DNA from: Ptychodera flava
Taxonomy: Eukaryota > Hemichordata > Enteropneusta > Ptychoderidae
Length of the DNA stretch: 64,000 bases
Assembly (NCBI RefSeq): GCF_041260155.1
Contig: NC_091944.1
Coordinates: 11,535,272-11,599,271, forward strand
Direction: 5' to 3'
A program made the translations under genes and the position numbers. This document shows positions 14,210 through 26,782 of the stretch, piece by piece. The notes under the pieces are model-generated. The model made no database searches. It was not told the DNA's origin and saw nothing but the letters and a program-made list of their open reading frames with translations. Every line of letters begins with the position of its first letter. The first letter of the stretch is position 1.

Positions 14210-17200
14210 ATGACGTCGTCAACGGATGATCCACCAGGAGAAAGGTAAAATTAGAACATCATTATATTAATCTTGATACGATACGATTGTTTAAAGCACA
14301 TCATAATAGTTGTATTTTGTTATTTCTCACATACGAAATTCCTTCATCGTCGTCACAAATATGTGGTGACGGCGAAAGTCACGTCTTTCGTATTTAAAGA
14401 GATTATCAATACCGTCAGTCACTGTGACACACTGGTGACGATGACACACTGTGGACGGTGACACACGGCTGTGAAATCCGAACGTTGGATTAATATTTGT
14501 ACACAGCGAGCGAGTTGTCCTTCTAATCAAGGACGTAATTATTTACAGTCCTGAAGATAAGGTCAGATGTGCGAGTTCACAACGACAGGTGTGTTACGCA
14601 CATTCTATCGCGGCTATGAATTCATAAATATGAAGGTCTACGCTTCAGCCAAACACAGGGGATAGTCCAATTCTAGGTTTGTGTTCAGTGCGGTTGAAAT
14701 GGCGAGTGAGTCACTCACTTCCGCCATAGGTATACCACGGTCACTCTGTGGTATACAAATACAAACAACAGTAAAATGCCATATCAGATTTGCTGCAGTC
14801 AGAGCAAAGACGAATAACATAACGCACATGAGAGACGTGTCACTCTAAATCGATGTTTTTATCACGGAGACATGTTGGATAATACGCCCGTGCAATTGGT
14901 TGCCAAGGTGGCCAGCTGGCTGAAGTAGATGTTACCCTGTATCCACTGAAAAGTCGTCGCCACGCAATTTTTACACGAAAAGCTCCTTTCAGATGTCGAC
15001 TGGGTGTGGGTGATTTTTGCCATTACATGTTTGCAAAGGCATCTCGTTCATTGCATTTGTTTCATTCGATGAGAGTGAAAGGTTCGCGTCGGAAAACACT
15101 ACACGTTGAGAGTGTGCACAGTGAGCTGAACGGGTAACTCTGCGATACAGGCCAGATGTGTAGTTGACGACATTTGCCCGGTGAGTTATTTTTAGACATG
15201 GCGCAAAGGCGTCGATGTGCGCATGATCAGGCAGTACATCCGGGTCAACAGTTAAAACGAAAGTAGGCGATTGCTATTTACAAGCTTGCAATGTAAATAA
15301 TGTACAACATGTCCGTGAGTGGTACCAGGACGGTTGTCCCCGGGTCATTTATTACCCCTACATTGCTCACCAACCAGTTTGGGCTAAGGTCAGGCAAACG
15401 ATTAGGCGGAGTACCCCATGGGAAAACGTTCAGGGGTTGAATTAATCTGAGAACCCCAGGAAGGTATGATTGCCTTGCACTTTTGAATCATATTATGTAC
15501 TGAGAACCTCATGACCACATTAAGTTATATCGAAAGAGAGTATCGGCGAGATCATAATTTCCCCTATTTTTATACATGTACCTTACAAATATCAGTACAC
15601 TAAATATGCCTTGAAAGTTCTATACCTATACTAGGGCCTACATTATCTATTAGGGAGATGGAAGGATGTGTTAAATGCCAATTGATATTCGGAGTGTATG
15701 AGAAGAAGACTGAAAGCTCTAGAAGGAATGCAAGATGGCCCGAATATCATACATGATTTTAATCATAATAATCTCCATCATTGTTATTACTGTTATTACT
15801 ATCATTATTATTATGATTGATGATGATGTTGTTGTTGTTGTTTCTATCATTATTAATATTGTTATTATCTTATTATTGTTATTGTTGTTGTTATTATCAT
15901 TATTATTACTTTTATTGTTTTTGTGTTTTGTTAGATAATAGTCTAATAACATCAGATTCCACAAAAAAGCAAAACGTACAGTGAAAATGAAAGATACTGT
16001 AACTGTGAGATAGTATAAATACTCAAGCACAACTGCCTCAAAAACGAGGAGAATTCATGATTTGGTATAATCGAAGACGTCTGTACGTTGGAGAACCCTA
16101 CTTGTTCCAATTGGTGTGGAGACTTTGCGTCCCTTGCTTGTAACGCGTCGCAGATTTTCATTCTAGAGGGACTCGAGATAAATTTTTCCAAAATTTTGGT
16201 GTGCAGTAATAAAATGTTGTTGTCAATGTATAGAACTTGTATGAAATAAAAAGGGTAAGACATTAAAGAATTGCTATGCTAATAACTGTTTGGGAATAAA
16301 ATAATTTGTAAGCAACGAAAAGTGAGAAGGATGTATAACATCAGCGATAAAATATGAACCCAGTAACCTGGATTTTTGTAGAATAGTTATATAATAAAAC
16401 TACCAGCTGATGATAGGAATGTCTTACACTGTACAAAGGTAATGGGCCAGAGACGGTGTCAGAGTAAGGTCTTCGACTCTCCGTTGATAGATGGTGTGTC
16501 CGTCGAAAGGTTTGCTTGGAAAATAGTCGAAATTGACAGGCTAATTATCTTTCCAACATAAGGTAGAGGGCGCGTAATTATATAAGGAACAACATGTGTA
16601 AATGGAAGTATAAGTTCAATGTTTGTTTGAAGTGGAAAGACAAATAGATAATGTTTACTCAAACGCAGCAATGAATAACCCATAGCAATAAATTAAAGCA
16701 TTCAACAGTGTGCGTGCTAATATACATGCCAAAAAACAAAAAAAGCGTACTTTAATGGTCTCTGAATTTACAATCACATCTAGATATATTACATAAATTA
16801 ATCAGTGCAATAAAATAGGGCCAGTCTTGTCATTTAGGAGACCGCAATACAAAACGAAAACTTCATAAATCAATAGACAAATCCGTGATAACCATAAAAT
16901 CCGATCGATAAAATCGCAAAAGCTTTTATGTGAACTACTGGCAGAGCTAAGGGCTGCACAGAACAAATCGTGCAGAGATACTGCACCAAACCCAATGTTA
17001 ATACACAAGAGTTTTGTACCGCACTGTGTACACGAAAGAACCATAACCTGATCATGAGACATCCCTAAGTCATATTTGTGTTGTTATACCATGCATTGAA
17101 TCCCAATGTCGCTTAGTTTCCTCTTCTTTTTCTTATTTCAGGACCACTACTTGTACAATGGACGACACCAATAACCCGCCAGATTGGTGCAAGTGGGTCA

Positions 17201-17402
17201 TTGCATGCTACAATTTCTTCATAGTAATGTTCAGCGTTGGATTGAATTACGGCGTCTGGCTGATAAGGGACGATTTCAGATCCTTTTACGACGAGTATAA
17301 CTATGGTCAAGGTGGTATCGATATTGATTGGGCAGTCTACATCAATATTGCTGTCACATTCTTTCTCGGTAAATCCAATTCATGGTTTTCTTGGGTTATA
17401 GT

Positions 17403-17459
<57 letters not shown>

Positions 17460-20400
17460 CAAAAGCCATGTTGTGTGTGTCTCAAGGCAAACTGCGCCTC
17501 GAGGACAGATATTACAACTCACAAAGATTACAACACGTATATATCCTTGAGTGAGCAAACTCACACTTTGTTTGTAATGGAATATGTAAACTATAAGCTT
17601 GGAAATTTACTTCACCGGAAATATTTCAGCTGTTGCTTTGTATTGAATCAGATACGCAAACCGAAATTAAAAAGACAATCCGCAAACAGTGAATGAGATG
17701 AGCAATAAATGAATCTGCTTGAGAATACATGCGTCAAAATATCGAAACTTACATTGTATATCCAGTAATCTCATTGTATGAGAACTAAGTTCTTATATTC
17801 TTGTTCTGAAACTGCATAAAAATCACATTATGGATTTCTTCTATGTGTTTCGATCAGACATTAATTACCATAAGATTACACCTATCACTCCCTATTTCAG
17901 ACCCCATTTGTATGATAGCCGTATCAGTTGTCGTGTTAATGGCACTAACTCAGTCAAAGAATAGAATTACATTTAGAAGCATTACCAATTACAAACAAAT
18001 TGGTAATTTACAGAGTTTACTTGCTCAATAAAATGAACTGTCGTCAGCATACAAATAACTATAATTATATCACATCAGTATGTTGATGGCGCAAATGCTA
18101 CAATCTGATTGGTCGAGACGCGAAAAGAACCGTGGTATATTGACAATATACCACGGCTGGCATACGCTCGAGCACTAAACTTGATCAAAAATCCGTTTAT
18201 GACGTTCCACGCCAAAATTTCAATATACTGTTATGACATAATAGCAATAAATCATACCTCGCGACGGTTTACCTCTCGATTATGACTAGTTCACTTCATA
18301 TATGCACTCGCTATCCCACGTGCATATATATCGTGAACTGGTCAAAATCTCGCGGTATACCGTCGCTGGGTGTGCTTTATTGCTTAATTATATTCTACCG
18401 CTAACGAAGTAATCGGGAAATGATTAATTGGTCGCAATATCAAAATATCTTTTTTCACTCCTTCTAAAAATATGTAAACTAATTTTCTGTGGAACTTTCT
18501 TTGACAAAATTTACAAAAAGTCGTCAGTGCCTAATTGTGTTGACACACCATCCATCCAACATCATGTCAGGAGTTTACACTGATTAGCTCACTGAATGGT
18601 TTTTAACAACAGTTAACCGTTTTTACAGGGATACTAGCAGCAGCAATTTCCAACATCGGCAAGAAATGGCCACGTTGTACGGTTTTCGGCGGCGCTGTCA
18701 TATCTACACTTGGCCTCGTCGTATCTTGGCTCGCGACCAATGCTGGCGTCCTCTGCATAACGTATGGATTCGTAACAGGTAATTTTATTTCTTTGAAATC
18801 AGACACGATTTTGGACGAACAGCAAGAAACTTCATTGCACTATCTGAAAAAGATGGTGGAAAATAGATGAAAATCACAGAAAATTCAGCTTTTAATAACC
18901 AATAGAAGTCGAGTGAGTGAGAAGCATTAGCAGATATATATATTCAAGCACAGGCAAAGAAAATGACTTCTTGTCGTGAGGATGTTTTCATTTGATCGGT
19001 AATATTTGACAGGCTGAAACCCGAGTTATTGGTGGCATTTGTTTGGGTTCGGTACTTTACAATTGTTACATGACGAAGCGAGTACGTAAGTGTCCGTTGC
19101 ATCCCAAGTAAAGTGTAAGTGCATGTTATACAGTGTACGCTTAACGAGTGGTTAGGGCAAGGATGTCGTCACTCAAGGGTCGGGCGCATTGGGGCAAATG
19201 ACACTTGTAAGTTTGAAGGTCCTTGAGAAAAATATTACAGAAAACCTCTTTTAGAAAGAACACTTACGAACTGGTCGAACTCCCCACCTCAAATTATGAA
19301 TAGAGGTCTGAGTTTTTGTAGCTCTAAATTATATTCAATGTAATATGTAGAAATATTCTTGCATAGGTTGTTTTCGTAAACTTTCCCGTGAAAGGATCTT
19401 TTAGATAAGTAAAGTAAAGTAAAGTAAGCTTGTATTGAAATCGTATCCCAGTTGGGATCTTGATCATAAAGTACAATAGAGGTTTTATAAAATCAACAGC
19501 GAAAGAGTATATATATATATAAATATAAATAGCTATATATAGATACAATATAATATCTAGATATTAGATACTAGATGGCATAGTTTACCTCAGTCGGTTC
19601 TTCTGATTTACCGTCTTTTACAATTTGCATTTCAGGTATTGGATTCGGACTCATGTTAACGCCCAGCCTCGGAATGATTCCTAGGTATTTCGATAAGAGA
19701 GGATTGGACATGGCCATGTCTGTGGCACTCCTCGGGGCTAGCATGTACCTTTTTATCATCCCTCCCCTCTTTGACCACGTCAAAGAGACTTACGGGAAGA
19801 GAGGCATGTACTTTATACTTGCATGTTTAAACGCCCAATCAGCGTGGCTTGCTGTGGCATTTCTTCGGCCGATAAAACAGCCTGACCCACCTTCTGGTAA
19901 CGAAGGTCAGGCAGAAGGTGACTACGACGATGAAATCGATGGAGCATCCACTGAAGGAAAACTCACAGCAATAGCACATCACCTGGACCTGTTTTTGTTT
20001 CAGAAACCAATGTTCGTAACTATGGTGATTGCAATGTTCTTCATCGGTGCTGGTCACAATGTTCTAATCCTCCATCTTCAGCAGGGTGCAATGGATAGAG
20101 GAGCCAACGATAGTGAGCTGCAGATGTTACCCATCTACTATGGCATCGCCATGGTCATCGGGTCACTTTGCTACGGAATATCTTCTCTTCCGTGTGAATG
20201 CTGTGGTTTTGCAGACGGTACATGCCGTCTTTATACCAACAAAATCCGTCTTCTTAAATTCTGCACCTCCCTCCTTGTTGTTGGTATTGCTGGAGTACTC
20301 AGTTTTCTGGCCACTTCCTTCGCCGGATTTATCGCAGTCACCATAGTCATTGGTTTTGGGAGCGGTTTTTACCTGCCCTTGATGGTTGTTATGGTGAAAG

Positions 20401-23400
20401 TGTTCGTTCATCGTGGAGAAGGCAGACAAAACCATGCAAAGAGTCGATGGAGAGTAACTGCCGCTCTTGGATTTGCTTTCACTGCATTTGGGATTGGAGC
20501 CGTCGTTGGATTACCTGTAGCTGGTAGGTGTAACAATTGTTATCATATACCTACATTCACATACCCATGTAAACCTTTGGGAACAAGCGCTCTTACAGGT
20601 GTGCAATAATAGTTCTTTTACCGGTTCCATGATACAGTGCGCGCTAGGGTATACAAAGCGTACTTATCATATACCTACATTCACGTGCCTGTGTAAAGCT
20701 ATAGGAGAGAAGCGTCCTCAGATCCGTGCATTTTTTTACGTATCACGCCCAGGTCCGTGCCCAAATATGGGCAATCGCGTGCATTTCTGAGCTATCTCGA
20801 TTCTGGTTACTACGCGCGTTGCTATCCGCAAACGTTCCATTCGTACACAAAGACAGCGCGAGATTAGGAAACGTCTGCTCGTTCAGATCGTAGTTGCGCG
20901 TGGCGACAGTGGAGTCGCGCAGGTGACATGGGCTTTTATTTCTAAATTCTAGTGAAATCCTGTGTATACTAACTGCGTGCCTGTTCAGTATAAATTACAA
21001 GAAACTGACATCACGATTTTGTCCTTCTTACACCTCGATTTCAGCCTTGATCTCTGTTGGTCACGTAATAGTACGGATGTTGCTTTGCGCGTTCTAGAAT
21101 TCTGCAGGTAAACAAATGACGTCATTATGTATGTCAATCCGCGACGGGAAGTGGCCATCGTATTTATGTTAAAGTGACACAAATGGCGATGAATTTTTGA
21201 TATCGCACGCATTTTTATCTCCTAAACACTGTTGAATATTATGTAAACTACATATTTATCATTCCATAAGGTATATGATAAAACCTTTACGGCCCTGATA
21301 CGGCCGTAAAGATCAGTTACGCACAGAACTTTTTAGCTGTACGGGACACGCAGGGTATGTTACTCATAGAACTCTATGACAGATTGCACCCTAACCTATA
21401 TTTTCGTCGAGTTTGGTATTATTTGGAATTGTAAATTTGTGTCATTCTTCTATAACAATCTGTTGTACAACACAAATCAGTATGTTTTTGTGTTTTGAGT
21501 GTATATACGGTATTATATATAGCACTGCAATGCATTGTGGGATAACCGGGAAAAGGTCTATTTGCCGTATCATACCCAGGCACAATGTGCCCAAATAAGG
21601 TAATGTGCGCGCATTTTCGAACTAATTCGTTGTCGTTGCTACGCGCGTTGCTATCCACGTACATTCCATTCGAAAGCACGTCAGCGCGAGATTCGAACCC
21701 GTCTCTCGGCGCTTCGCTCGTAGTTTTGAAGCAAATTGTATACAGTTCGACTGATCAATATTGGTTTAAAACAAGTGCTTGATAGTTTCCTCTCAACGTT
21801 TTACTGAGAAAGTGTATTTTAACGAGCAGAACAACTGCTCATTCTGTAGTGACATTGACGTTCTCATAGAACAAGCTCGCGACGCGTTCCACAACAGAGC
21901 AAATGACACTATCGTACATAATAATCCGCAAAGTTGCGTCGCGCTCACGTTTTTTTTAATTTACGCCCATAACTTTAACAAAATCATATTGATAAAACTG
22001 AAACATATCGCACCGTTCAATAAGGTATATGATAAAACCTTTACGCCCCTGATTCGGGTTTTTCAGACCTCGGTCGTACGGCGTAGGGGCCCTCGCACGC
22101 TCGGGCCCTTCCGCCGTACAACCTCGGTCCGCAAAACCCGTATCAGGGCCGTAAAGATTAAAATAGTCGTAGTCTGGGGCTTCCATCAACTTGTACATCT
22201 ATCCTTTTAATTCGTTAAACTTCGTGCGTTGTTCATTTTGTATATCAAGGAAGATATAAGCTAAAACTAAAAATTTTTATAATCTTTACGGCCCTAATAC
22301 GACTTTTGCGGCCCGAGGTCGTACGGCGGAAGGGTCCGAGCGTTCGGGGGCCAATACGTCGTACGACCAAGGGCCGCAAAGCCGTATCAGGGCCGTAAAG
22401 GTTTTATCATATACCTTATGAAAGTATAATATGTTGTGTATACAATATTCAGCATTATTTAGGAGATAAAACCGTGCGATATCAAATATTCATCGCCATT
22501 TGTGTAAGTTTTTCATAAATACGATGGCCGTTCCGTCGCGGATTGACATACATAATGGCGTCATTTGTTTACCTGCATAATTCTAGAACGCGCAAAGCAA
22601 CATCCGTACTATTACGTGACCAACAGAGATCAAGTCTGAAATGGAGGTGTCAGAATGACAAGAGCGTTATGTCAGTTTCTTGTAATTTATACTGAACAGA
22701 CACGCACTTGGTATACACAGGATTTCATTAGAATTTAGTAAGGGAGCATTCTTTTTTTACGGGGAGGGGGTCGATTGAATTTGAGCGACAAATGAAATGT
22801 AAAAAGCGACCCCCCCCTCCAAATCAAATTTCTAAAATTTGACCCCCCTCAATTCATCAATTGTAAAATGTAGCCCCCCCCCCCGTAAAAAATCATCAGA
22901 TTTGATTCATTAACCCTTCGCACCCTGTGGCCCTGGGCTGAAAAAAGTTTCCTCACACACTATAGAGAAACAACATTTTTGGTGAAATTCCAAAATCAAA
23001 TTTTTTGCACACATGTGAACTTGTAATCGCCATAGTCTAATCAAGTACACTAATACCAATAATCAAGAGTACATAAATACACAGATTTACCTAGTTTTGT
23101 ATTGGAAAAAAATTATTCATAGTTTCCTCATAGACAAGATAGTGAATCAACATTTCGGTGACATTCCAAAATCAAATTTCTTGCACAAACATCTACTTGT
23201 GACCACCCTAGTCTCATCAAGTACATTAATATCAATACTCAAGCGTACATAAATACACAGATTTAACTAGTTTTGAATTGGAAAAAAATTATTTGTAGTT
23301 TCCTCATAGACAAGATAATGAAGCAACATTTCGGTGAAATTCCAAAATCAAATTTCTTGCTCAGACATGCACTGGTAACTACCCTAGTCTTATCAAGTAC

Positions 23401-25762
23401 ATTAATATCAATAATCAAGAGTCTATAAATACACAGATTTAGCTAGTTTTGTATTTAAAAGAAATTATTCATAGCTTCTCATAGATTTTGTATGGAGGAT
23501 TGTGTATTTTCTATTTTGCCTGGGAGTTCTTGTGTGTTATCAATGTATACCTAGGGAGTCCCAGACGGAACTTTCCTGAGAGTGTTTTACGTTGCATGCT
23601 GCAGTGGAAGGTTTGAGTGTCAGCGTGTGCTTTTTAAGTCAGATATTTCTCTATTTTGAGTTTTACTCAAGTCAGCAGATATGTAAAGAAACCGGTGAGT
23701 GGCAGAGATCGAACTTTATGCGGATCGGACTGTTTATTTAAACCCTACGCCATCCTCTACTTTAGTCGATCGAACGAATATTGCTCACACAAGTGAAAGC
23801 CGTGCCGTATTTGCAATATGCACTGAACGCTGAGATGATAGTATCACCACAAGTTGAAAGCTGATCTTTCTGCAGCACATTGTGTGTTAACTTCGCACTT
23901 TATTCCGTATATGAGTTCAGTCAGATGTCTGAGATTGTCATGAGAACATTATTTGTGATTGTTCCACTGAACTTTTGTCGATGCGCGGTGTTTGCAGAGG
24001 AAGATTTCAGATTAGTTCGGCATGTCCCCAAAGAGCCGACCGGAAGTAAACAAAGATCTAAGATGGCTGCGCCCGTGGTAGCTGAACTGGATGCTGCTTA
24101 GCAGTGAATTGCGTGTGTTGTCGCCGACTTTCATGTGCAGACATTACATGGGACTTACAATTGTGCTCATCATCGAACATTAGTTAAAGTCGAGTGTGAA
24201 CTATTTGTGTTTCCGAGCTGAGCGGTCAAGTCTGAGGCACCTCTGCGGTAACGTTTTAGTTTTCCATAGAAATGTTAAGCATGATTTAGAAAGGGTTTGA
24301 ACAGAGTTTTTGTTCTGAAAGTGTGTTCGACTCCTGCCGTCGGGAGGTCGATCAGTACGGTTATTGTTACCATGGAGTAATATTTATAGTTTTGAAGTAC
24401 GGTTTTACTATTTTATATGTAGACCCCGATATTTGACACAATATAGTAATATACAGAAGTTGTTTGTTACATTATATGACTGTGTGTTAGTTCCTCATTT
24501 CATGCCCCATGCTCTGTAGCCCTGCGTACAGGTCTTTGCACGTGTGTTCCCAGCATTATATGGCCTCTATCACAGTCCTGCAATGGTCTACGAAGAGAAT
24601 GAAGTCTCTGGGGCCTGAATCTGGACGACAATGAAAAAACGGTCTTTTTGGCAGAAATTCTGCTCTATTGGGGCAAAATCATTTCCCTGCCTACCTTTAC
24701 CTCCTAACCAATCCAAGAAATGATGCGATTAACTTCTCCTAACGTCCATAACCGCTCATTTTCTGAAACATAACATACTCGACAAGTTGTTTACCCATGG
24801 AGACCCCAGTTATCTCCACAGACCGTTGCAGAGCTGTGGTGGAGGCCGTATAACGCCCAGAACACACAGACCTGTACTCAGGGCTACCTGCTCTGTTAAG
24901 TTGCTGCTCTAGAGAGGTTAACGCCAGTCTCGGAGTTGTTGGCCCTGTTAGAGAAATAAATTTGGCTGAGCTTTGGTCGATCGGTTATTATTCTGCCGTC
25001 TCGAAACAAACATCGGTTACACAAGCAACATTTCTGTGAAATTCCAAAGTCAATTTTCTTTCCATAACTCAATACAAACCTTTGTAAACTTTGACTCCCC
25101 CTTCAATCATTGATTGTAAAATTTGACCCCCCCCCCAAAAAAAAAGCGGTTTTGTAAAAGTCAACCCCCGCTGATTCCACCTACCCCCCTCCCTGTAAAA
25201 AACGAATGCTCCCTAAAAGCCGATGTCACCTGCACGGCTCCACTGTCGCCACGCGCAACTACGATCTGAGCGAGCAGGCTTTGTGTATGAAAGGAACGTT
25301 TGCGGATAGCAACGCGCGTAGTAACCAGAATCGAGATCGTGAGTTCAGAAATGCACAGAAATGCCCATATTTCGGCACCGGGCCGGGGCGAGATACGTAA
25401 AAAAATGCACAGATCTGGGGGCGCTTTTTCCCATAGCTTTACACAGGCATGTGAATGTAGGTATATGATACAATTTGCATTAGGCTCGAGAGTTCCGAGC
25501 AGGTGTGTGTTGTGAGATATCTCTAGCGCTACCATCGTTAATCGCTATGAGTTTTTTCGTCTTTTCTACAACAGATCTCCTCAACGAAAGACTGGATAAC
25601 TACAACAGTTCTTACTTCCTGGCTGGCGCGGCGATGCTTTTCGCATTCTTCATTGTTATGATAAGAGGTATAGTAACCGCTAGAGAAAGAAAAATAAGGT
25701 ACGATATGGATATGCCAGTGAGAGCTAACGGTGCGGAAGAAAACAGAGACTCTAAAATATGA
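14210..25762 (+). CDS. Unit 2: SLC16/MCT-like MFS transporter, five exons, 5 kb intron 4
   Basis: Exons are 14210-14244, 17142-17368, 18629-18778, 19636-20523 and 25575-25762, giving 495 residues with phases 2,1,1,1. Exon 1 encodes only MTSSTDDPPGE plus two bases. Exon 2 carries TM1 (NFFIVMFSVGLNYGVWLI) and also an internal ATG (17158) in good context (ACAATGG) that could serve as a start. Exon 3 holds NIGKKWPR and ends ITYGFVTG. Exon 4 opens GIGFGLMLTPSLGMIPRYF and contains TM4-11, with an acidic cytoplasmic loop (GQAEGDYDDEIDG) between TM6 and TM7. Exon 5 gives TM12 (NSSYFLAGAAMLFAFFIVMI). The tail ends early (RDSKI then TGA): one base is missing relative to unit 3, which costs about 18 residues. 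A (GA)n tract begins 37 bp after the exon 2 donor. Intron 4 is swollen by nested inverted repeats. Its sister is unit 3. The transporter family call is strong and the substrate unknown. Confidence 0.85.
15770..15930. repeat. Imperfect TTA/TTG/ATC trinucleotide-rich tract
   Basis: Low-complexity sequence in unit 2 intron 1. Long frames over it on either strand are simple-repeat artefacts. Confidence 0.85.
17406..17458. repeat. (GA)n after the unit 2 exon 2 donor
   Basis: About 26 GA units starting 37 bp inside intron 2; shared with unit 3, where it is much longer. Confidence 0.9.
18071..18384. mobile_element. 314-bp insertion in unit 2 intron 2 with 9-bp duplication
   Basis: Flanked by TAATTATAT at 18062-18070 and 18385-18393, and absent from the matching intron of unit 3. 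The right half (18243-18384) is a hairpin with arms of about 60 bp starting AGCAATAAA. A smaller palindrome (CGTGGTATATTG and its inverse) lies in the left half. An 8-9 bp duplication fits hAT or Mutator-type elements; the family is not resolved. Confidence 0.65.
21285..21311. repeat. Palindrome of the CTTTACGGCCCTGATACGG family, short copy
   Basis: A 27-bp near-perfect palindrome (CTTTACGGCC then CGGCCGTAAAG). It is the collapsed form of two larger hairpins at 22039 and 22284. Confidence 0.7.
22039..22156. repeat. Hairpin element, first full copy
   Basis: A GC-rich inverted repeat of about 118 bp in AT-rich surroundings: the ends are CTTTACGCCCCTGATTCGG and its inverted match, and the centre is GGGCCCTCGCACGCTCGGGCCC. 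Confidence 0.7.
22284..22400. repeat. Hairpin element, second full copy
   Basis: About 117 bp with the ends CTTTACGGCCCTAATACG and CGTATCAGGGCCGTAAAG, related in sequence and layout to the copy at 22039 (shared GGTCGTACGGCG). Confidence 0.7.
22960..23490. repeat. Tandem repeat, three copies of about 175 bp
   Basis: The string ATTCCAAAATCAAATTT recurs at about 22986, 23164 and 23338, and the surrounding units align well (CATAGACAAGATA, TACATAAATACACAGATTTA). A fourth, partial copy is at about 25030, separated from the third by an insert. Confidence 0.75.
23491..25020. other. Unidentified 1.5 kb insert splitting the tandem repeat
   Basis: This segment interrupts the 175-bp array. It has a TATA-like TTTATTTAAACCC near 23730, an AATAAA near 24955 and ends near TTACA, features that would fit a single LTR. 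No paired LTR, coding region or clear target duplication was seen. The identity is open. Confidence 0.3.
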
Positions 25763-25819
25763 ATGGGCAAACACGTCAGCACATTGAAAATGCTGATGGG
25801 GCTCCATAAAATAACTTAA

Positions 25820-26175
25820 GGTAGTATGCGCCTCGAAATTTAAAGGCCTTAAACTTTTGCTCAAACTTTCCTAGATAGAACTTTCAACCATTCTCTTCTC
25901 AAATTTGAATAAAATTCAAGTGATGAATGTGCAAAATTTTGCATAAGAGAAACAAATTAGCAAACATTTACCGATACCGATATTTAAAATTCAAAATGGC
26001 CGCCATCCCCATATGAACGTAAAATACAAGTTTCGATTTTCGAAAAACTAAGACAGTGAATATATTTCTTTCTCCAGGAGCTATAGAATGAGCCCCCACT
26101 CATGGTATATCAGAAAAGAATTGTAAAAGCCTAGCCGTCCTAATATCTGTCCAAGTCCAAGAGGCGCATTCTATC
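25820..26175. mobile_element. TTAA-flanked MITE in the unit 2 3' flank
   Basis: Ends GGTAGTATGCGCCTC and GAGGCGCATTCTATC are near-inverted, flanked by TTAA at 25816-25819 and 26176-26179. TTAA duplications fit Kolobok or piggyBac families. A sister copy lies at the same place after unit 3, so it predates the duplication. Confidence 0.6.
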
Positions 26176-26776
26176 TTAAAGTAGGCATGAGTTATTTAGC
26201 CTTATTTCTGACTTCATCGTGTGGTAAACACGACCCTCGTTGCGTCTAAGATTAAGAACCACGGGACATTTCCCACCCTTTCATAAAATTATTGGACAGA
26301 CCGCACAAAGGAGAAGGATTAAAAAGGATCCAAAGTAGCCTTTCACCTATGTTTATTACGAAAATAGACCTTTCGCGACTTTTGCACCTTGTCCGCCAGC
26401 TGCAGCGATATGAACGAATTTCCTTGAACGTTTTTCCTTTGCCTTTAGTGTATAAAAAAGGAAGTCTTGGTTAATCCAGGGGAATATGACGACATTACTA
26501 TCGATGCATTTCTGCAAAAAATACACCTATTCAGTATAAGTAACACTAAAAACAATTTGTCATTAATTTTCACTTGACTTATTTTTTGCAACTTGCTATT
26601 GTAACTTTCTGATTAGACTAAGTTACAAAACTGTCGCTGTCGATTTTGTACTATTGAATATTCAATGTCATTGTTTGAAGGCAAATTGTATCATTTCAGA
26701 AGCTATAAATAGTGTGTAGCGTTGACATCGAGCACATGGAAATCTTTCTTGACTCAAGAAGTCCTCTAAAGTCAGC

Positions 26777-26782
26777 AATAAA
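26777..26782 (+). terminator. Possible poly(A) signal, unit 2
   Basis: AATAAA about 1 kb after the stop, conserved in the unit 3 flank. No cleavage evidence. Confidence 0.35.

Larger units (their letters stand above)
22742..25213. mobile_element. PIF/Harbinger-like non-autonomous element, TAA duplication
   Basis: The ends are inverted over about 28 bp, starting GGGAGCATTC on both sides, and are flanked by TAA at 22739-22741 and 25214-25216. Three-base TAA/TTA duplications with GGG-starting ends are typical of PIF/Harbinger; the family call is inferred from that alone. It sits at the join between an inner and an outer arm of the larger element. Inside are a three-copy tandem repeat and an unidentified insert, and no transposase. 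Confidence 0.6.
20541..25470. mobile_element. Nested inverted-repeat element in unit 2 intron 4
   Basis: Outer arms 20664-20937 and 25217-25470 are inverted copies ending TATCATATACCTACATTCAC; a partial direct copy of that end lies at 20541-20590. Inner arms 20944-21306 and 22382-22736 form a second inverted pair. A further diverged arm-like copy lies at about 21565-21725. The unit 3 intron at the same place is only 211 bp. No transposase reading frame was found, so this is a non-autonomous composite. Confidence 0.75.

Noticed and set aside
15719-16030. Asn- and Ile-rich frames on both strands
   Set aside because: Simple trinucleotide repeat artefact.
16802-17062. Minus-strand frame MSHDQVMVLSCTQCG, duplicated at 27784-28044
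   Set aside because: Conserved only because it lies in the duplicated intron 1; changes between the copies include frame-altering gaps.
20163-20435. Antisense frames over exon 4 (also at 30698 and 39933)
   Set aside because: Shadows of the transporter exon repeated in every paralogue.
23491-25020. Solo LTR
   Set aside because: TATA-like and poly(A)-like strings fit, but the boundaries and target duplication could not be fixed; kept only as an unidentified insert.
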